A stretch of DNA of 64,000 nucleotides from Paenibacillus athensensis (GTDB lineage Bacteria; Bacillota; Bacilli; Paenibacillales; NBRC-103111), in contig NZ_MYFO02000016.1 in the NCBI RefSeq assembly GCF_004514475.2, positions 1 to 64,000 of the forward strand. Direction: 5' to 3'. This document shows, in pieces, positions 44,107-51,905 of this stretch. Made by a program: the position numbers and the translations under genes. The notes beneath the pieces were generated by a model. The model ran no database searches, was not told the DNA's origin, and saw only the letters and a program-made list of their open reading frames with translations. Positions within the stretch are counted from its first letter, which is position 1. Each line of letters starts with the position of its first letter.

Positions 44107-45498
44107 TTATGAAATGTTTTGCTGAAAAATTTCCTGCTCCGGCAGCCTGCGCACGGTCACGCGCGAAATGCGCAAATGGTCGATTTCCTCGACAACAAAC
44201 ACGAATTCGTCGTTGTACACGACCTGCTGGTTGCGGCTCGGCGGAATCTCGATTTGCGAATAAATCCATCCGCCAATCGTATCGTAATCGTCCGATTCGA
44301 TCTCGACGCCGAAGTAGTCGTTTACCTCGTCGATCAGCAGCAAGCCGTCGATGGAAAACGTATGCTCATCGCGCATCTCGATCGACGGACGCTCTTCGTC
44401 GAATTCGTCCTGAATTTCACCGACGATTTCTTCCATAATGTCCTCCAGCGTAACTAGACCGGAGGTTCCCCCGTATTCGTCGATCAGCAGCGCCATCTGG
44501 CTTTTCTTCTTCTGCATCAGCTTGAGCAGATCGCTGATCTGGATCGAATCCGGCACCGTGGTAATCGGACGGATGATTTTTTTGATCCCGGTCAGGTTGG
44601 CGTTAGGCTTGAGCAAATCCTTGATATGCACAAAACCGATGATATTGTCCTTGTCAGGGTCGCAAACCGGATAGCGGGTGCGCATTTCCTTCATGGCAAT
44701 GCCCAGATTCTCGGCAAAGCTCAGCCGAGCGTACAAGCAGTCCATCTCGGTGCGCGGAATCATGATTTCTTTGGCGGTTGTTTCCGCAAAGTCGAATATA
44801 TTGTCAACAAGCGTCAGCTCTGTATTATCGATAAGTCCGCTTTTGTGGCTTTCTTTCATCAGGACGCGAATTTCTTCCTCGGTATGCGCCGATTCATGCT
44901 CCGTCGTCGGTTCAATCCCGGCGCGGCGCAGCATCCAGTTGGAGATGCCGTTAAGCATCCAGATAAACGGGTACATGATTTTGTAGAAAACGATCATCGG
45001 ACCGGCGGCCAGCAGCGTCACGTTCTCCGCTTTGCGGATCGCGTAAGTCTTGGGGAACTGCTCGCCGAGCGTGATGTGAAAAACCGTCATCATCGCAAAG
45101 GCAATCAAAAACGTAATCGTATGGAACAAACCGTCGGACAAATGCAGCGGGCGGAATAACGGCTCCAGCACCAATGCAAAGGCAGGCTCGCCGACATAAC
45201 CCAAACCGAGCGACGTCAGTGTAATGCCCAATTGGCAGGCCGACAAATACGCATCAAGATTATTGATAATTCCTCTGGCAAACTTGGCATTCCGATTGCC
45301 GTCTTCTGCGAGCGATTCGATCCGGCTGCCCCGAACCTTGACCATCGCAAACTCGGCGGCGACGAAAAAACCGTTGAGCAATACAAGCACTACAACTAAA
45401 GCAAAGTTAAACAAAATCGGTAACGGATCACTGTCCAATACCCTACCCATCCCCTCGATCAAGCTTGAGGAGAATAGGTACACCTCCCTTAAAGTCAT
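44107..45498 (-). CDS. HlyC/CorC-type transporter (CNNM, CBS pair, CorC domain)
   Basis: 463 residues: CNNM/DUF21 membrane domain (~25-200, with HITLGEQFPKTYAIRKAENV), two CBS motifs (~215-340; IMIPRTEMDCL, LIDEYGGTSGLVTLEDIMEEIVGEI) and a C-terminal CorC_HlyC domain. Family members export magnesium or related ions and sense nucleotides through CBS. The start is uncertain: ATG 45498 lacks a ribosome binding site and lies ~16 bases from the predicted transcription start, while an AAGGGAGGTG lies inside the first codons. ATG 45450 (MGRVLDSDPLPIL) is an alternative. Confidence 0.88.
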   Translation of the reverse strand: MTLREVYLFSSSLIEGMGRVLDSDPLPILFNFALVVVLVLLNGFFVAAEFAMVKVRGSRIESLAEDGNRNAKFARGIINNLDAYLSACQLGITLTSLGLGYVGEPAFALVLEPLFRPLHLSDGLFHTITFLIAFAMMTVFHITLGEQFPKTYAIRKAENVTLLAAGPMIVFYKIMYPFIWMLNGISNWMLRRAGIEPTTEHESAHTEEEIRVLMKESHKSGLIDNTELTLVDNIFDFAETTAKEIMIPRTEMDCLYARLSFAENLGIAMKEMRTRYPVCDPDKDNIIGFVHIKDLLKPNANLTGIKKIIRPITTVPDSIQISDLLKLMQKKKSQMALLIDEYGGTSGLVTLEDIMEEIVGEIQDEFDEERPSIEMRDEHTFSIDGLLLIDEVNDYFGVEIESDDYDTIGGWIYSQIEIPPSRNQQVVYNDEFVFVVEEIDHLRISRVTVRRLPEQEIFQQNIS

Positions 45499-45520
45499 TT
45501 TTTATTCAATATTACTTTTC

Positions 45521-45548
45521 ATTATATAATAATACTCTAATCCGTCAA
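45521..45548 (-). promoter_or_regulatory. sigma-A promoter of the CorC gene
   Basis: TTGACG, 16 bases, TATAAT, with a very AT-rich spacer. The transcription start would fall only ~16 bases before ATG 45498. Confidence 0.8.
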
Positions 45549-45675
45549 ACGTGAGAATATGACCTGAGCCGCCAAAAAGATCAAGAAATCGGGCGCACAC
45601 AGGGTAAAATGGGCAAGCGAAGGGACTATTTACGCCGAGAATCGCCGATCCAGCCGATTTCGGACATTGCTGCAT

Positions 45676-45712
45676 AAAAATAACCCCATCTCTGTAGAGA
45701 TGAGGTTATTTT
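45676..45712 (-). terminator. intrinsic terminator
   Basis: AATAACCTCATCTCT / AGAGATGGGGTTATTTTT, a 14-pair stem with A and T runs. It ends the DUF1540-membrane protein transcript. Confidence 0.85.
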
Positions 45713-45802
45713 CCGGTGGCTCCATCCGATGCGGACATCAGTCGAGCCCCCATTTGCGGATCGGACGGGCAGGACGAAGCCTGCACGTCCGGACCTGAAC
45801 GT

Positions 45803-46213
45803 TTACGCATAATTCGGTACGAGGAAAAAATAGGCAGCGATTGCCAGCAGTCCAAGCGAAATCGCCCATGCCCCCAGCGCCCGGTTGCCGCGCAGGAAAG
45901 CGAAAAAGCCTAACGCCACACCCGCCGGACCTAACACGGCCGGCAGCGCGAACAAGGAAATCAGCGCTGTAAATAAAGCGATGTATCCGAATGTCCGCGA
46001 GCGATTAACCGCTTCCTCCGTTTCCTCCAGCCGTTTCGCGTCAGCAGCATGCTCCATAGGAGCTGCAGCGCGCGACGACAGGGAGATTGGCAAACCGACG
46101 GCGTCCGCCGCGAATTCCTCGCGGTCGTTCAAGCCGCCTTTTTGGCGCAGCTGTTCCGTCCGGGCCCGCAGCTTGGCTGCTTTGCCCGATGCGAAGTCTG
46201 TTTGTTTGTCCAT
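45803..46213 (-). CDS. small membrane protein of unknown function
   Basis: 136 residues. The N-terminal ~70 residues are charged and helical (DKQTDFASGKAAKLRARTEQ); two or three hydrophobic helices follow (TFGYIALFTALISLFALPAVLG, GVALGFFAFL, GAWAISLGLLAIAAYFFL). No family recognised; the membrane part recalls DUF4190-type small proteins. GGAGG five bases before ATG 46213, 19 bases after the DUF1540 gene, so one operon. Confidence 0.7.
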   Translation of the reverse strand: MDKQTDFASGKAAKLRARTEQLRQKGGLNDREEFAADAVGLPISLSSRAAAPMEHAADAKRLEETEEAVNRSRTFGYIALFTALISLFALPAVLGPAGVALGFFAFLRGNRALGAWAISLGLLAIAAYFFLVPNYA

Positions 46214-46232
46214 AACATCCTCCACGGACTGG

Positions 46233-46448
46233 CTATTTGCGCTTTTTCGGCTCGAACGTGTGGCAGCACGTTTGCGCTGTGTTGCTGGCGGCGTCCTGAT
46301 GCTGCGAATCAAACGACTCTTCAGCGAACTCGGTGTCAAAGTGCGCGTTGGCGTGCTGATCGACATCGATCATAATCGTGTCTGCGCTGCATTTGTTGCC
46401 CTGCGACCAATATTCACAGTTGGCAACCGAACATTTCACTTCCGGCAT
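46233..46448 (-). CDS. DUF1540 cysteine-rich protein
   Basis: 71 residues. The N-terminal CSVANCEYWSQGNKCSAD and the C-terminal TCCHTFEP supply five cysteines in the DUF1540 pattern, probably binding a metal ion. DUF1540 is widespread in spore formers with unknown role. ATG 46448 has GAGGGGTGA in front. Confidence 0.85.
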   Translation of the reverse strand: MPEVKCSVANCEYWSQGNKCSADTIMIDVDQHANAHFDTEFAEESFDSQHQDAASNTAQTCCHTFEPKKRK

Positions 46449-46503
46449 TCGTCATCACCCCTCTAACAATTTGCCCGCTAAAAGGGTGACCTATTCTTAT
46501 CGC

Positions 46504-47658
46504 CTACAGCTTGCTAGAAAGCACCAGATACATTGCATGCGACCACAGCAGCGGCATCGCCGGATCGCCCCATTGCTCCAGCCATTGGTCATAGGCTTCC
46601 GGAGCGCGCAGCGCGTCCGGCACCTGCTCCGGCAGCCGTCCGAGCGTATCGGCCTTGCTTGCGATCCAGTCCAGACAACGCTCGGCTTCGGCGCGGTCGC
46701 CTTGCTCCAGCTTGATCCAGCCGTACCAGGCCGTCAGCAGCAGCCATTCGCCGCCGCCATAGTACGTATCTTCGGCATAACGTTGAATGCCACCGTGCTT
46801 CAGCTCCGCTTCGATCGTTCGGACGGTCGCTTCCATCCGCGGATCATGCGGGTCCACCAGCCCGAACGGAACCGACAGCCACAGCAAACTGGCGTCAACG
46901 CCCGGCAGAACCGGCTGCCAGCTTTCATGCTCGCATTGGATGGATTTCACAAATCGCCCTTCATGCACCGCATGGCGCAGCACGAATTGCTTGATTTCCT
47001 CTGCCTTGTCCAGCAGCTCCGTTCTTTCTTCCAGCTCGCCCATTGCCCGCAAGCCGCCGTAGATGCAAGCGAGCGTCGCCGGATGCACATAATCGGCATT
47101 TTCCTCCCAGCAATCGAAGTTCGGAAAATGCCAGAAAGCGTGCAAATAATCGACAGTCAGCTCGATGCTGTCGCGCAGTTCATTCAGCAGACCACGATTG
47201 CCGGTCAGCCGGATATGCTCGGCCAACCCCCAGAGCCAGGCGCCGTAGCCGTCCAGCTGGAAATGGCCCCACTCCGAGCTATCGTCGCGGCCGTCCAGGT
47301 GGTAGCGGGTGCCCAGAAATTCGTAACGTTCGATCCATGCGCCGGCACGATGCTTCTCCAGCAGGCCATCCACTTGCCCGCGTTTGCTTTGCAGGACGCG
47401 ATGCACCCATCTGAAAAACAGCTCGGCGCTGTCCCGCTCGCCGCTGACATCCATCGCATGCGCAATAAACGTACCGTCGCGCAGCCAGCTGTAAGCATAA
47501 TGCGCGAATAGCGGACTTGCGGCGTAGCCGCCGCGCGGATGCTGATTGAGCTTGATGATTTCATGACTTTTTGCCGTCAACTGCGGATGCTTCAACCGTT
47601 CAACTCCCCCATTCATACGAAAGGAGATGCGCTTGTCCGCATCCCCTGTTGTTTTCAT
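46504..47658 (-). CDS. glycoside hydrolase family 15-like protein
   Basis: 384 residues of the alpha/alpha six-barrel type. The GH15 landmarks are the substrate loop YSWLRDGTFIAHAMDVSG (~48-65), FQLDGYGAWLWGL, NFDCWEENADYVHPATLACIYGGL (general acid Glu) and a second acidic region near WLSVPFG. It is shorter than full glucoamylases because the N-terminal beta-sandwich domain is missing. Likely cytosolic glucan or trehalose hydrolase (inference). ATG 47658 is preferred over the longer frame because AAAGGTG precedes it. Seven bases after the DUF3907 gene. Confidence 0.82.
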   Translation of the reverse strand: MKTTGDADKRISFRMNGGVERLKHPQLTAKSHEIIKLNQHPRGGYAASPLFAHYAYSWLRDGTFIAHAMDVSGERDSAELFFRWVHRVLQSKRGQVDGLLEKHRAGAWIERYEFLGTRYHLDGRDDSSEWGHFQLDGYGAWLWGLAEHIRLTGNRGLLNELRDSIELTVDYLHAFWHFPNFDCWEENADYVHPATLACIYGGLRAMGELEERTELLDKAEEIKQFVLRHAVHEGRFVKSIQCEHESWQPVLPGVDASLLWLSVPFGLVDPHDPRMEATVRTIEAELKHGGIQRYAEDTYYGGGEWLLLTAWYGWIKLEQGDRAEAERCLDWIASKADTLGRLPEQVPDALRAPEAYDQWLEQWGDPAMPLLWSHAMYLVLSSKL

Positions 47659-47665
47659 GTTTAGA

Positions 47666-48169
47666 TTACACCTTTTCGCCTTGCATGCGGCGTTGTGTAA
47701 TATAGTCGGTTTCGTAGTAGGACAAATCCTCGCGCAATTCCTCAAATACTTTGGACAGCTCAATCGTCAAATCGCGCACCTCGCGCGAAGGCTTTTTGCG
47801 GAAACGAATCGCGTCTTGACCGGTATAAGCATAACGGCCGTCTTCGGAATAGCACTCATTTTTCGGATAGAAAAACGTATTTACGCATGTATGATACACT
47901 TCGTACAGCACTTTCTCGGAAAAATCAACGTTGAATGTCGGGCGGCGCAAGCACACGCCGAGCTTCTCGTAAGCGACTTCACAAAATACGAGCAAATGCC
48001 GGGTATCCTGCAGGTAGCCGCGGTAGAACTCGTCCATGGCCGGATCGCTCTCCACGTTCAGTTGAGGCAGCGAATGCTGGTTCAAGAACAGCTCCATTTT
48101 AGCTGTCGCTTCTTTCAATTTCGTCCGCGTCGAGTCGCAAATATTTTTCACATTAAAAACAGCCATCAT
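47666..48169 (-). CDS. DUF3907 (YpuI-like) protein
   Basis: 167 residues, soluble, mostly helical with three Cys. It contains EVYHTCVNTFFYPKNECYSEDGRYAYTGQDAIRFRKKPSREVRDL, which I associate with the YpuI/DUF3907 group of Bacilli; function unknown. GAGGAGG five bases before the first of two adjacent ATGs. Forms an operon with the GH15-like gene and is divergent from the subtilase. Confidence 0.65.
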   Translation of the reverse strand: MMAVFNVKNICDSTRTKLKEATAKMELFLNQHSLPQLNVESDPAMDEFYRGYLQDTRHLLVFCEVAYEKLGVCLRRPTFNVDFSEKVLYEVYHTCVNTFFYPKNECYSEDGRYAYTGQDAIRFRKKPSREVRDLTIELSKVFEELREDLSYYETDYITQRRMQGEKV

Positions 48170-48317
48170 GAAGACCTCCTCTTTTTGCGCTGCTCTTATC
48201 GTACCATAAATTTGTCATAAAAGGTATATGCAAATGCGCCGGGAACAAGTGCATAAAAGCCTTGTCCGCACCCAACTCTAACGAATAGAAAACAGACTCA
48301 CACAAGGAGGCTCTCAT

Positions 48318-50207
48318 ATGTGGCGTTATGTATGGTCCGCCGTGCTGGTTGTTGGTTTGGGCTTGTTTGTTCTGACAGGCAGTCCCAAGCACAAGGGCGC
48401 GCCGGGGCCCGAGGTATACAGTGTCAAGCAGGAAACGGGCAGCAAAATGACGCTCGTCCAGCAGGATGTCCGCTTGACCGACGAGCTTTGCCGCAGCCAA
48501 TGCTCGTTCGATTTGCGCAGCATGGTTGCGCGGATTGAGGCCGGCCAGCCGGCTCGCGAGGTGCTCGCTGCCATGCGGCATCATCATGAAAAAATGGATA
48601 TGCTCGTTTGGTCGCAGCGCGGCCAAAAGCTGGAGCAAGGCGTCAAAGAAGGCCAGGTGCTGTCGGACTACGCCGCAGACACGAATCGCTACGTGCAAGA
48701 GGCCAAAGCTGCTGCCGACGCAGGTAAAAGCTATCAGTCGCCAGCGTTTGGCCAAGGCAATCAGACGTATTTCGTACTGGCGCAGCCATCCGCGCTGGCA
48801 GCGGGCTCGCTGATCGGCGTCATCCACCAGGATGTGCTGTCCCAGGTCGAGGAGCATCAGAAAAAAAATCTGCGGCTGGCTCCTTACCCGGCCGAAAAAA
48901 GCTGGAAAATCGAATCTGTCGATACCGACACCTTGCAGGACAAGGTCGTTGATCACCCTGAGGATAATCAGGGGACGAGCCATTATCACCCGAACGAGGT
49001 CGTGGTGCGTTTCAAGAAGGACCCGACAGACAGCGAGCTCAACCGGATCAAAAGCGAAATCGGCAGCCGCACGGTGCGCAAGCTCGGCTATACGTATGTG
49101 TTCACAGCTGACGGCATGGAAGCAAAGCAGCTGATGGCGTATTTCAAAAAATGGGACGTCAGCTATGTTGAGCCGCATTTTCTGTATTTGACCAATGATG
49201 CCGCGGCTTCGTCCGGCAAAGCGCCGGGTGAAACGAACGGCAGGAATGACGTGACGGCCAATTTTATCCCCAACGACTATTTGTTCAGCCGCTATCAGTG
49301 GAATCTGCCTACCATTGAAACCGTTCAAGGCTGGCAAACGACGCGCGGGGCGCAAGACGTCATCGTTGGCGTCGTCGATACCGGCGTGGACCTGCAGCAC
49401 CCGGATTTGCAGGGCCAGCTCGTGCCCGGCTACAATGTCGTCGGCAACAACGACGTGCCGCAGGACGATGTCGGCCACGGCACCCATGTCGCCGGGGTCA
49501 TTGCCGCCGTTGTCAACAACAATGTCGGCGTGGCTGGCATGAGCTGGTACAACAAGGTGCTTCCCGTCAAGGTGCTCGATCAGTCGGGGGCCGGCAGCAC
49601 ATATGCCGTGGCGCAAGGGGTCATCTGGGCAACAGACCACGGGGCGAAGGTGATCAACATGAGTCTGGGCAACTATGCTGATTCCAGCTTTTTGCATGAC
49701 GCGATTAAATACGCCTTCGATCACGATGTCGCGCTGATTGCCGCCAGCGGCAACGACAATACCGACCGGCCCGGATTTCCGGCGGCCTATCCCGAGGTGT
49801 TCGCCGTAGCGGCCACGGACGCACAAAATCAAAAAGCGCCTTTCTCCAACTACGGCGATTACATCGACGTGGCCGCGCCGGGCGTCAGCATTGCCAGCAC
49901 GTATCCGAACAATCAATACGCGGCCCTGTCGGGCACCTCGATGGCCAGCCCGCACGTTACAGCGCTCGCCGCTCTGATCCGCTCGGTCAATCCGCTGCTG
50001 AAAAATACCGAGGTGTACGATATTATCCGCCAGACGGCCCAGGATTTGGGCGATAAAGGACGCGACGCCTATTACGGCTATGGGCTGATCGATGTCGACA
50101 AAGCGGTCAAGGCTGCTTCCGCAGCAGCAACGTCGCTGAACTATTGGCCGCAAAACACGGCGCGCGAAATGAACCGGCTACAGCGGCAATACGCGCCTGC
50201 TTCGTAA
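48318..50207 (+). CDS. membrane-anchored subtilisin-like serine protease (S8)
   Basis: 629 residues. An N-terminal signal/anchor (~5-22), a ~250-residue pro-region with an odd CRSQC pair near 57-61, then a complete S8 domain: catalytic Asp in VVDTGVDLQHPDL (~352), His in GHGTHVAG (~389), oxyanion Asn and Ser in LSGTSMASPHVT (~540). Homologues are secreted calcium-dependent proteases; the pro-region segment HYHPNEVVVRFKKDPTDSELNRI is the inhibitor-I9-like foldase. AAGGAGG seven bases before the ATG. Single gene ended by a bidirectional terminator. Confidence 0.93.
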   Translation: MWRYVWSAVLVVGLGLFVLTGSPKHKGAPGPEVYSVKQETGSKMTLVQQDVRLTDELCRSQCSFDLRSMVARIEAGQPAREVLAAMRHHHEKMDMLVWSQRGQKLEQGVKEGQVLSDYAADTNRYVQEAKAAADAGKSYQSPAFGQGNQTYFVLAQPSALAAGSLIGVIHQDVLSQVEEHQKKNLRLAPYPAEKSWKIESVDTDTLQDKVVDHPEDNQGTSHYHPNEVVVRFKKDPTDSELNRIKSEIGSRTVRKLGYTYVFTADGMEAKQLMAYFKKWDVSYVEPHFLYLTNDAAASSGKAPGETNGRNDVTANFIPNDYLFSRYQWNLPTIETVQGWQTTRGAQDVIVGVVDTGVDLQHPDLQGQLVPGYNVVGNNDVPQDDVGHGTHVAGVIAAVVNNNVGVAGMSWYNKVLPVKVLDQSGAGSTYAVAQGVIWATDHGAKVINMSLGNYADSSFLHDAIKYAFDHDVALIAASGNDNTDRPGFPAAYPEVFAVAATDAQNQKAPFSNYGDYIDVAAPGVSIASTYPNNQYAALSGTSMASPHVTALAALIRSVNPLLKNTEVYDIIRQTAQDLGDKGRDAYYGYGLIDVDKAVKAASAAATSLNYWPQNTAREMNRLQRQYAPAS

Positions 50208-50226
50208 ATCTTGCGCATACAACAAC

Positions 50227-50268
50227 AAAAGCTTCCCTTGTCCGCTATGCAGCGGCGGGAAGCTTTTT
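50227..50268. terminator. bidirectional terminator between the subtilase and thioredoxin genes
   Basis: AAAAGCTTCCC / GGGAAGCTTTTT stem with an inner GCCGC helix, A and T runs on both sides. Confidence 0.8.
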
Positions 50269-50281
50269 GATCTGTAGGTCC

Positions 50282-50599
50282 TTACGCATATTTGGCCGCG
50301 ATGTTCAAATACGCTTCTTTGGACCTTAAACCAACCAGCTTGTCGACCGCTTGCCCGTCTTTGAACACGACCACAGTCGGCATCGACATGACGCCAAACA
50401 GCGCAGCCGAGCTTGGAGCGTAATCGACATCGACCTTGACAATCGTCAGCCACGGTTGCTCGCGATCAAGCTGATCGAGAATCGGCAGCAGCGTTTTGCA
50501 AGGCGCGCACCAAGCTGCGCCAAAATCGACAAGTGTTACGCCGGTTGACGCAACGGCCCCCTGAAACATTTCATCGGAATGAACGGTTTGAATCGCCAT
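50282..50599 (-). CDS. thioredoxin-family protein
   Basis: 105 residues with the active site WCAPCK (Cys31, Cys34), cis-Pro loop SMPTVVVFKDG and overall thioredoxin length. WCAPC rather than WCGPC suggests a thioredoxin-like reductase beside the main TrxA. Starts one base after the MarR stop, so the two are translated from one mRNA. Confidence 0.9.
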   Translation of the reverse strand: MAIQTVHSDEMFQGAVASTGVTLVDFGAAWCAPCKTLLPILDQLDREQPWLTIVKVDVDYAPSSAALFGVMSMPTVVVFKDGQAVDKLVGLRSKEAYLNIAAKYA

Positions 50600-50600
50600 T

Positions 50601-51086
50601 TTATTTGGCCTCCCGAAAATAACTGATCGTTTGCTGCAGCAAGCGCAGCAGCTCTCCGCCGTCCCCTTGGCCCAAATGCTCGACCAGCCCCTGGAACAGC
50701 TCGAAAAAATAAGCTTCCGTCTCCCGTACCTTATCTTGGCCGCGGGATGTAATGCGCACCATCACCACCCGCTTGTCGCCCGTTCCGGACAGCCGTTCGA
50801 GCAATTGCTGCGTTTCCAGCGTTTTCACCAGATGCGTCGCGCCGGACGGCGTCATTTGCAAAGCTTTGCTCAGCTCGGAAATTCGTATGCCGCCGCCCGT
50901 CGGCTCCGTCAGATTGTAAGCGACAGACAGCAGCTGAAATTCGCTGTATCTGAGCCCTTGATAAGATCGGCTATGGCTGTTCAAACGGTTTAACGTGCTG
51001 AATGTGCGTGCCAGCTCTTGAGCTAACCTCGTTCTTGTCATGGAATCGAACGCTTCGATAATTCGTTCCTCCCTTTCAAGTTTCAA
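50601..51086 (-). CDS. MarR-family transcriptional regulator
   Basis: 161 residues at most. Winged-helix domain ISELSKALQMTPSGATHLVKTLETQQLLERLSGTGDKRVVMVRITSRGQ and flanking dimer helices. It has no cysteine, so it is not a direct thiol sensor like OhrR. The start is unclear: TTG 51086 lacks a ribosome binding site; a strong AAGGGAGG sits just before an in-frame ATT at 51062; ATG 51041 has none. Palindromes over its promoter suggest autoregulation. Confidence 0.9.
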   Translation of the reverse strand: MKLEREERIIEAFDSMTRTRLAQELARTFSTLNRLNSHSRSYQGLRYSEFQLLSVAYNLTEPTGGGIRISELSKALQMTPSGATHLVKTLETQQLLERLSGTGDKRVVMVRITSRGQDKVRETEAYFFELFQGLVEHLGQGDGGELLRLLQQTISYFREAK

Positions 51087-51096
51087 GTTTGTTTAT

Positions 51097-51109
51097 TTTA
51101 TTTAGTAAA
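51097..51109. promoter_or_regulatory. second palindromic operator of the MarR-thioredoxin promoter
   Basis: TTTATTTAGTAAA, one mismatch from the upstream TTTACTAAGTAAA site; the centres are 27 bases apart. Confidence 0.6.
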
Positions 51110-51119
51110 GTATATAAAT

Positions 51120-51148
51120 ATTATTTACTAAGTAAATCAATTTGTCAA
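51120..51148 (-). promoter_or_regulatory. promoter of the MarR-thioredoxin operon
   Basis: TTGACA, 17 bases, AATAAT, in a very AT-rich stretch. Confidence 0.78.
51124..51136. promoter_or_regulatory. main palindromic operator of the MarR-thioredoxin promoter
   Basis: TTTACTAAGTAAA, a near-perfect 13-base palindrome overlapping the -10 box and the spacer; a bound MarR dimer would block RNA polymerase. Confidence 0.7.
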
Positions 51149-51158
51149 TATGCAGCAT

Positions 51159-51199
51159 AAAAAAGCAAATACCCGCCCGGCGCAAGGCCGAGCGGGTAA
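51159..51199 (-). terminator. intrinsic terminator of rnpB
   Basis: ACCCGCTCGGC / GCCGGGCGGGT with a five-base loop, then ATTTGCTTTTTT on the minus strand. Confidence 0.85.
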
Positions 51200-51209
51200 C
51201 GAGCGTAAC

Positions 51210-51625
51210 GGAAAGCTTGCCGTAAGCCGGGTTCTGTGCTTCCAGTGGTCGTAACGGAGCGTCGTTCTCCTCCCACCGTTGAAGCGACAATCATCTATCT
51301 AGGCCGTACATTGCTGCACAGCTCCAGCGACCAACCCGAACGCGTCTCGGGCAAAGACTGCCGCCCCGAAGGCGGCTTGCGTTCCTCTAGGTCTTGCTCC
51401 AGGTGGGGTTTACCAGGAGCTATGTCACCATAGCTCCTCGTGGTCTCTTACACCACGGTTCCACCCTTGCCTGTGCGCTTCAAGCGCCATCGGCGGTCCG
51501 TTTCTGTGGCACTATCCTTCAGCTCGCGCTGACTGGACGTTATCCAGCACCCTGCCCTGTGGAGCCCGGACTTTCCTCTCGCAGCGGCATGACCCGCTTG
51601 CCAGCGATTGTCTGTCAAACTTTCC
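51210..51625 (-). ncRNA. rnpB: RNase P catalytic RNA (looks like type A)
   Basis: 416 bases. The P1 helix is visible: GGAAAGTTTG at the 5' end pairs with CAAGCTTTCC at the 3' end. Conserved blocks in order: GAGGAAAGTCCGGGCTCC, CAGGGCAGGGTGCTGG, ACCGCCGATGGC, CAGGCAAGGGTGGAA, GGTAAACCCCACCTGGAGC, CCTAGATAGATGATTGTC and ACAGAACCCGGCTTACG. They follow the E. coli (type A) layout closely rather than that of B. subtilis type B. Processes the 5' ends of tRNA precursors. Confidence 0.95.
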
Positions 51626-51637
51626 AATGCATTTGCT

Positions 51638-51666
51638 AGTATACAAGGAATAGCAGCGGAATACAA
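51638..51666 (-). promoter_or_regulatory. promoter of rnpB
   Basis: TTGTAT, 17 bases, TATACT, 12 bases before the predicted 5' end of the mature RNA. Confidence 0.8.
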
Positions 51667-51905
51667 CCGTTATTCGCTGCCTGCGCCGCCAATTCCGGGC
51701 AAACGCCTTGGTTCGTTTCGCATTTTGGCGTGTTTCGCAGGCCGGATCGCCATTGGCGCTTCAGCTTCGTCCCAAGCCCCGCCTGCTCGCACGCAAGGTT
51801 GCCACACAGCGGCTTACTTGCCCCAACCGGCTTAGCCCGACAGACGCCGTGCAGCCGGTGCCCAGGCCCAGCATCGGGAGTATGGGGCGAGCGCCGGACG
51901 CAACG

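Larger units (their letters stand above)
45499..45802. other. intergenic region upstream of the CorC gene
   Basis: 304 bases containing the CorC promoter (45521-45548) and the terminator of the small membrane gene (45676-45712). Nothing else was recognised in the ~130 bases between them. Confidence 0.7.

Noticed and set aside
48153-50153. 666-codon open frame on the minus strand opposite the subtilase gene
   Set aside because: It mirrors the S8 protease frame; the plus strand has catalytic motifs, a good ribosome binding site and a terminator. The mirror frame is a GC-codon artefact.
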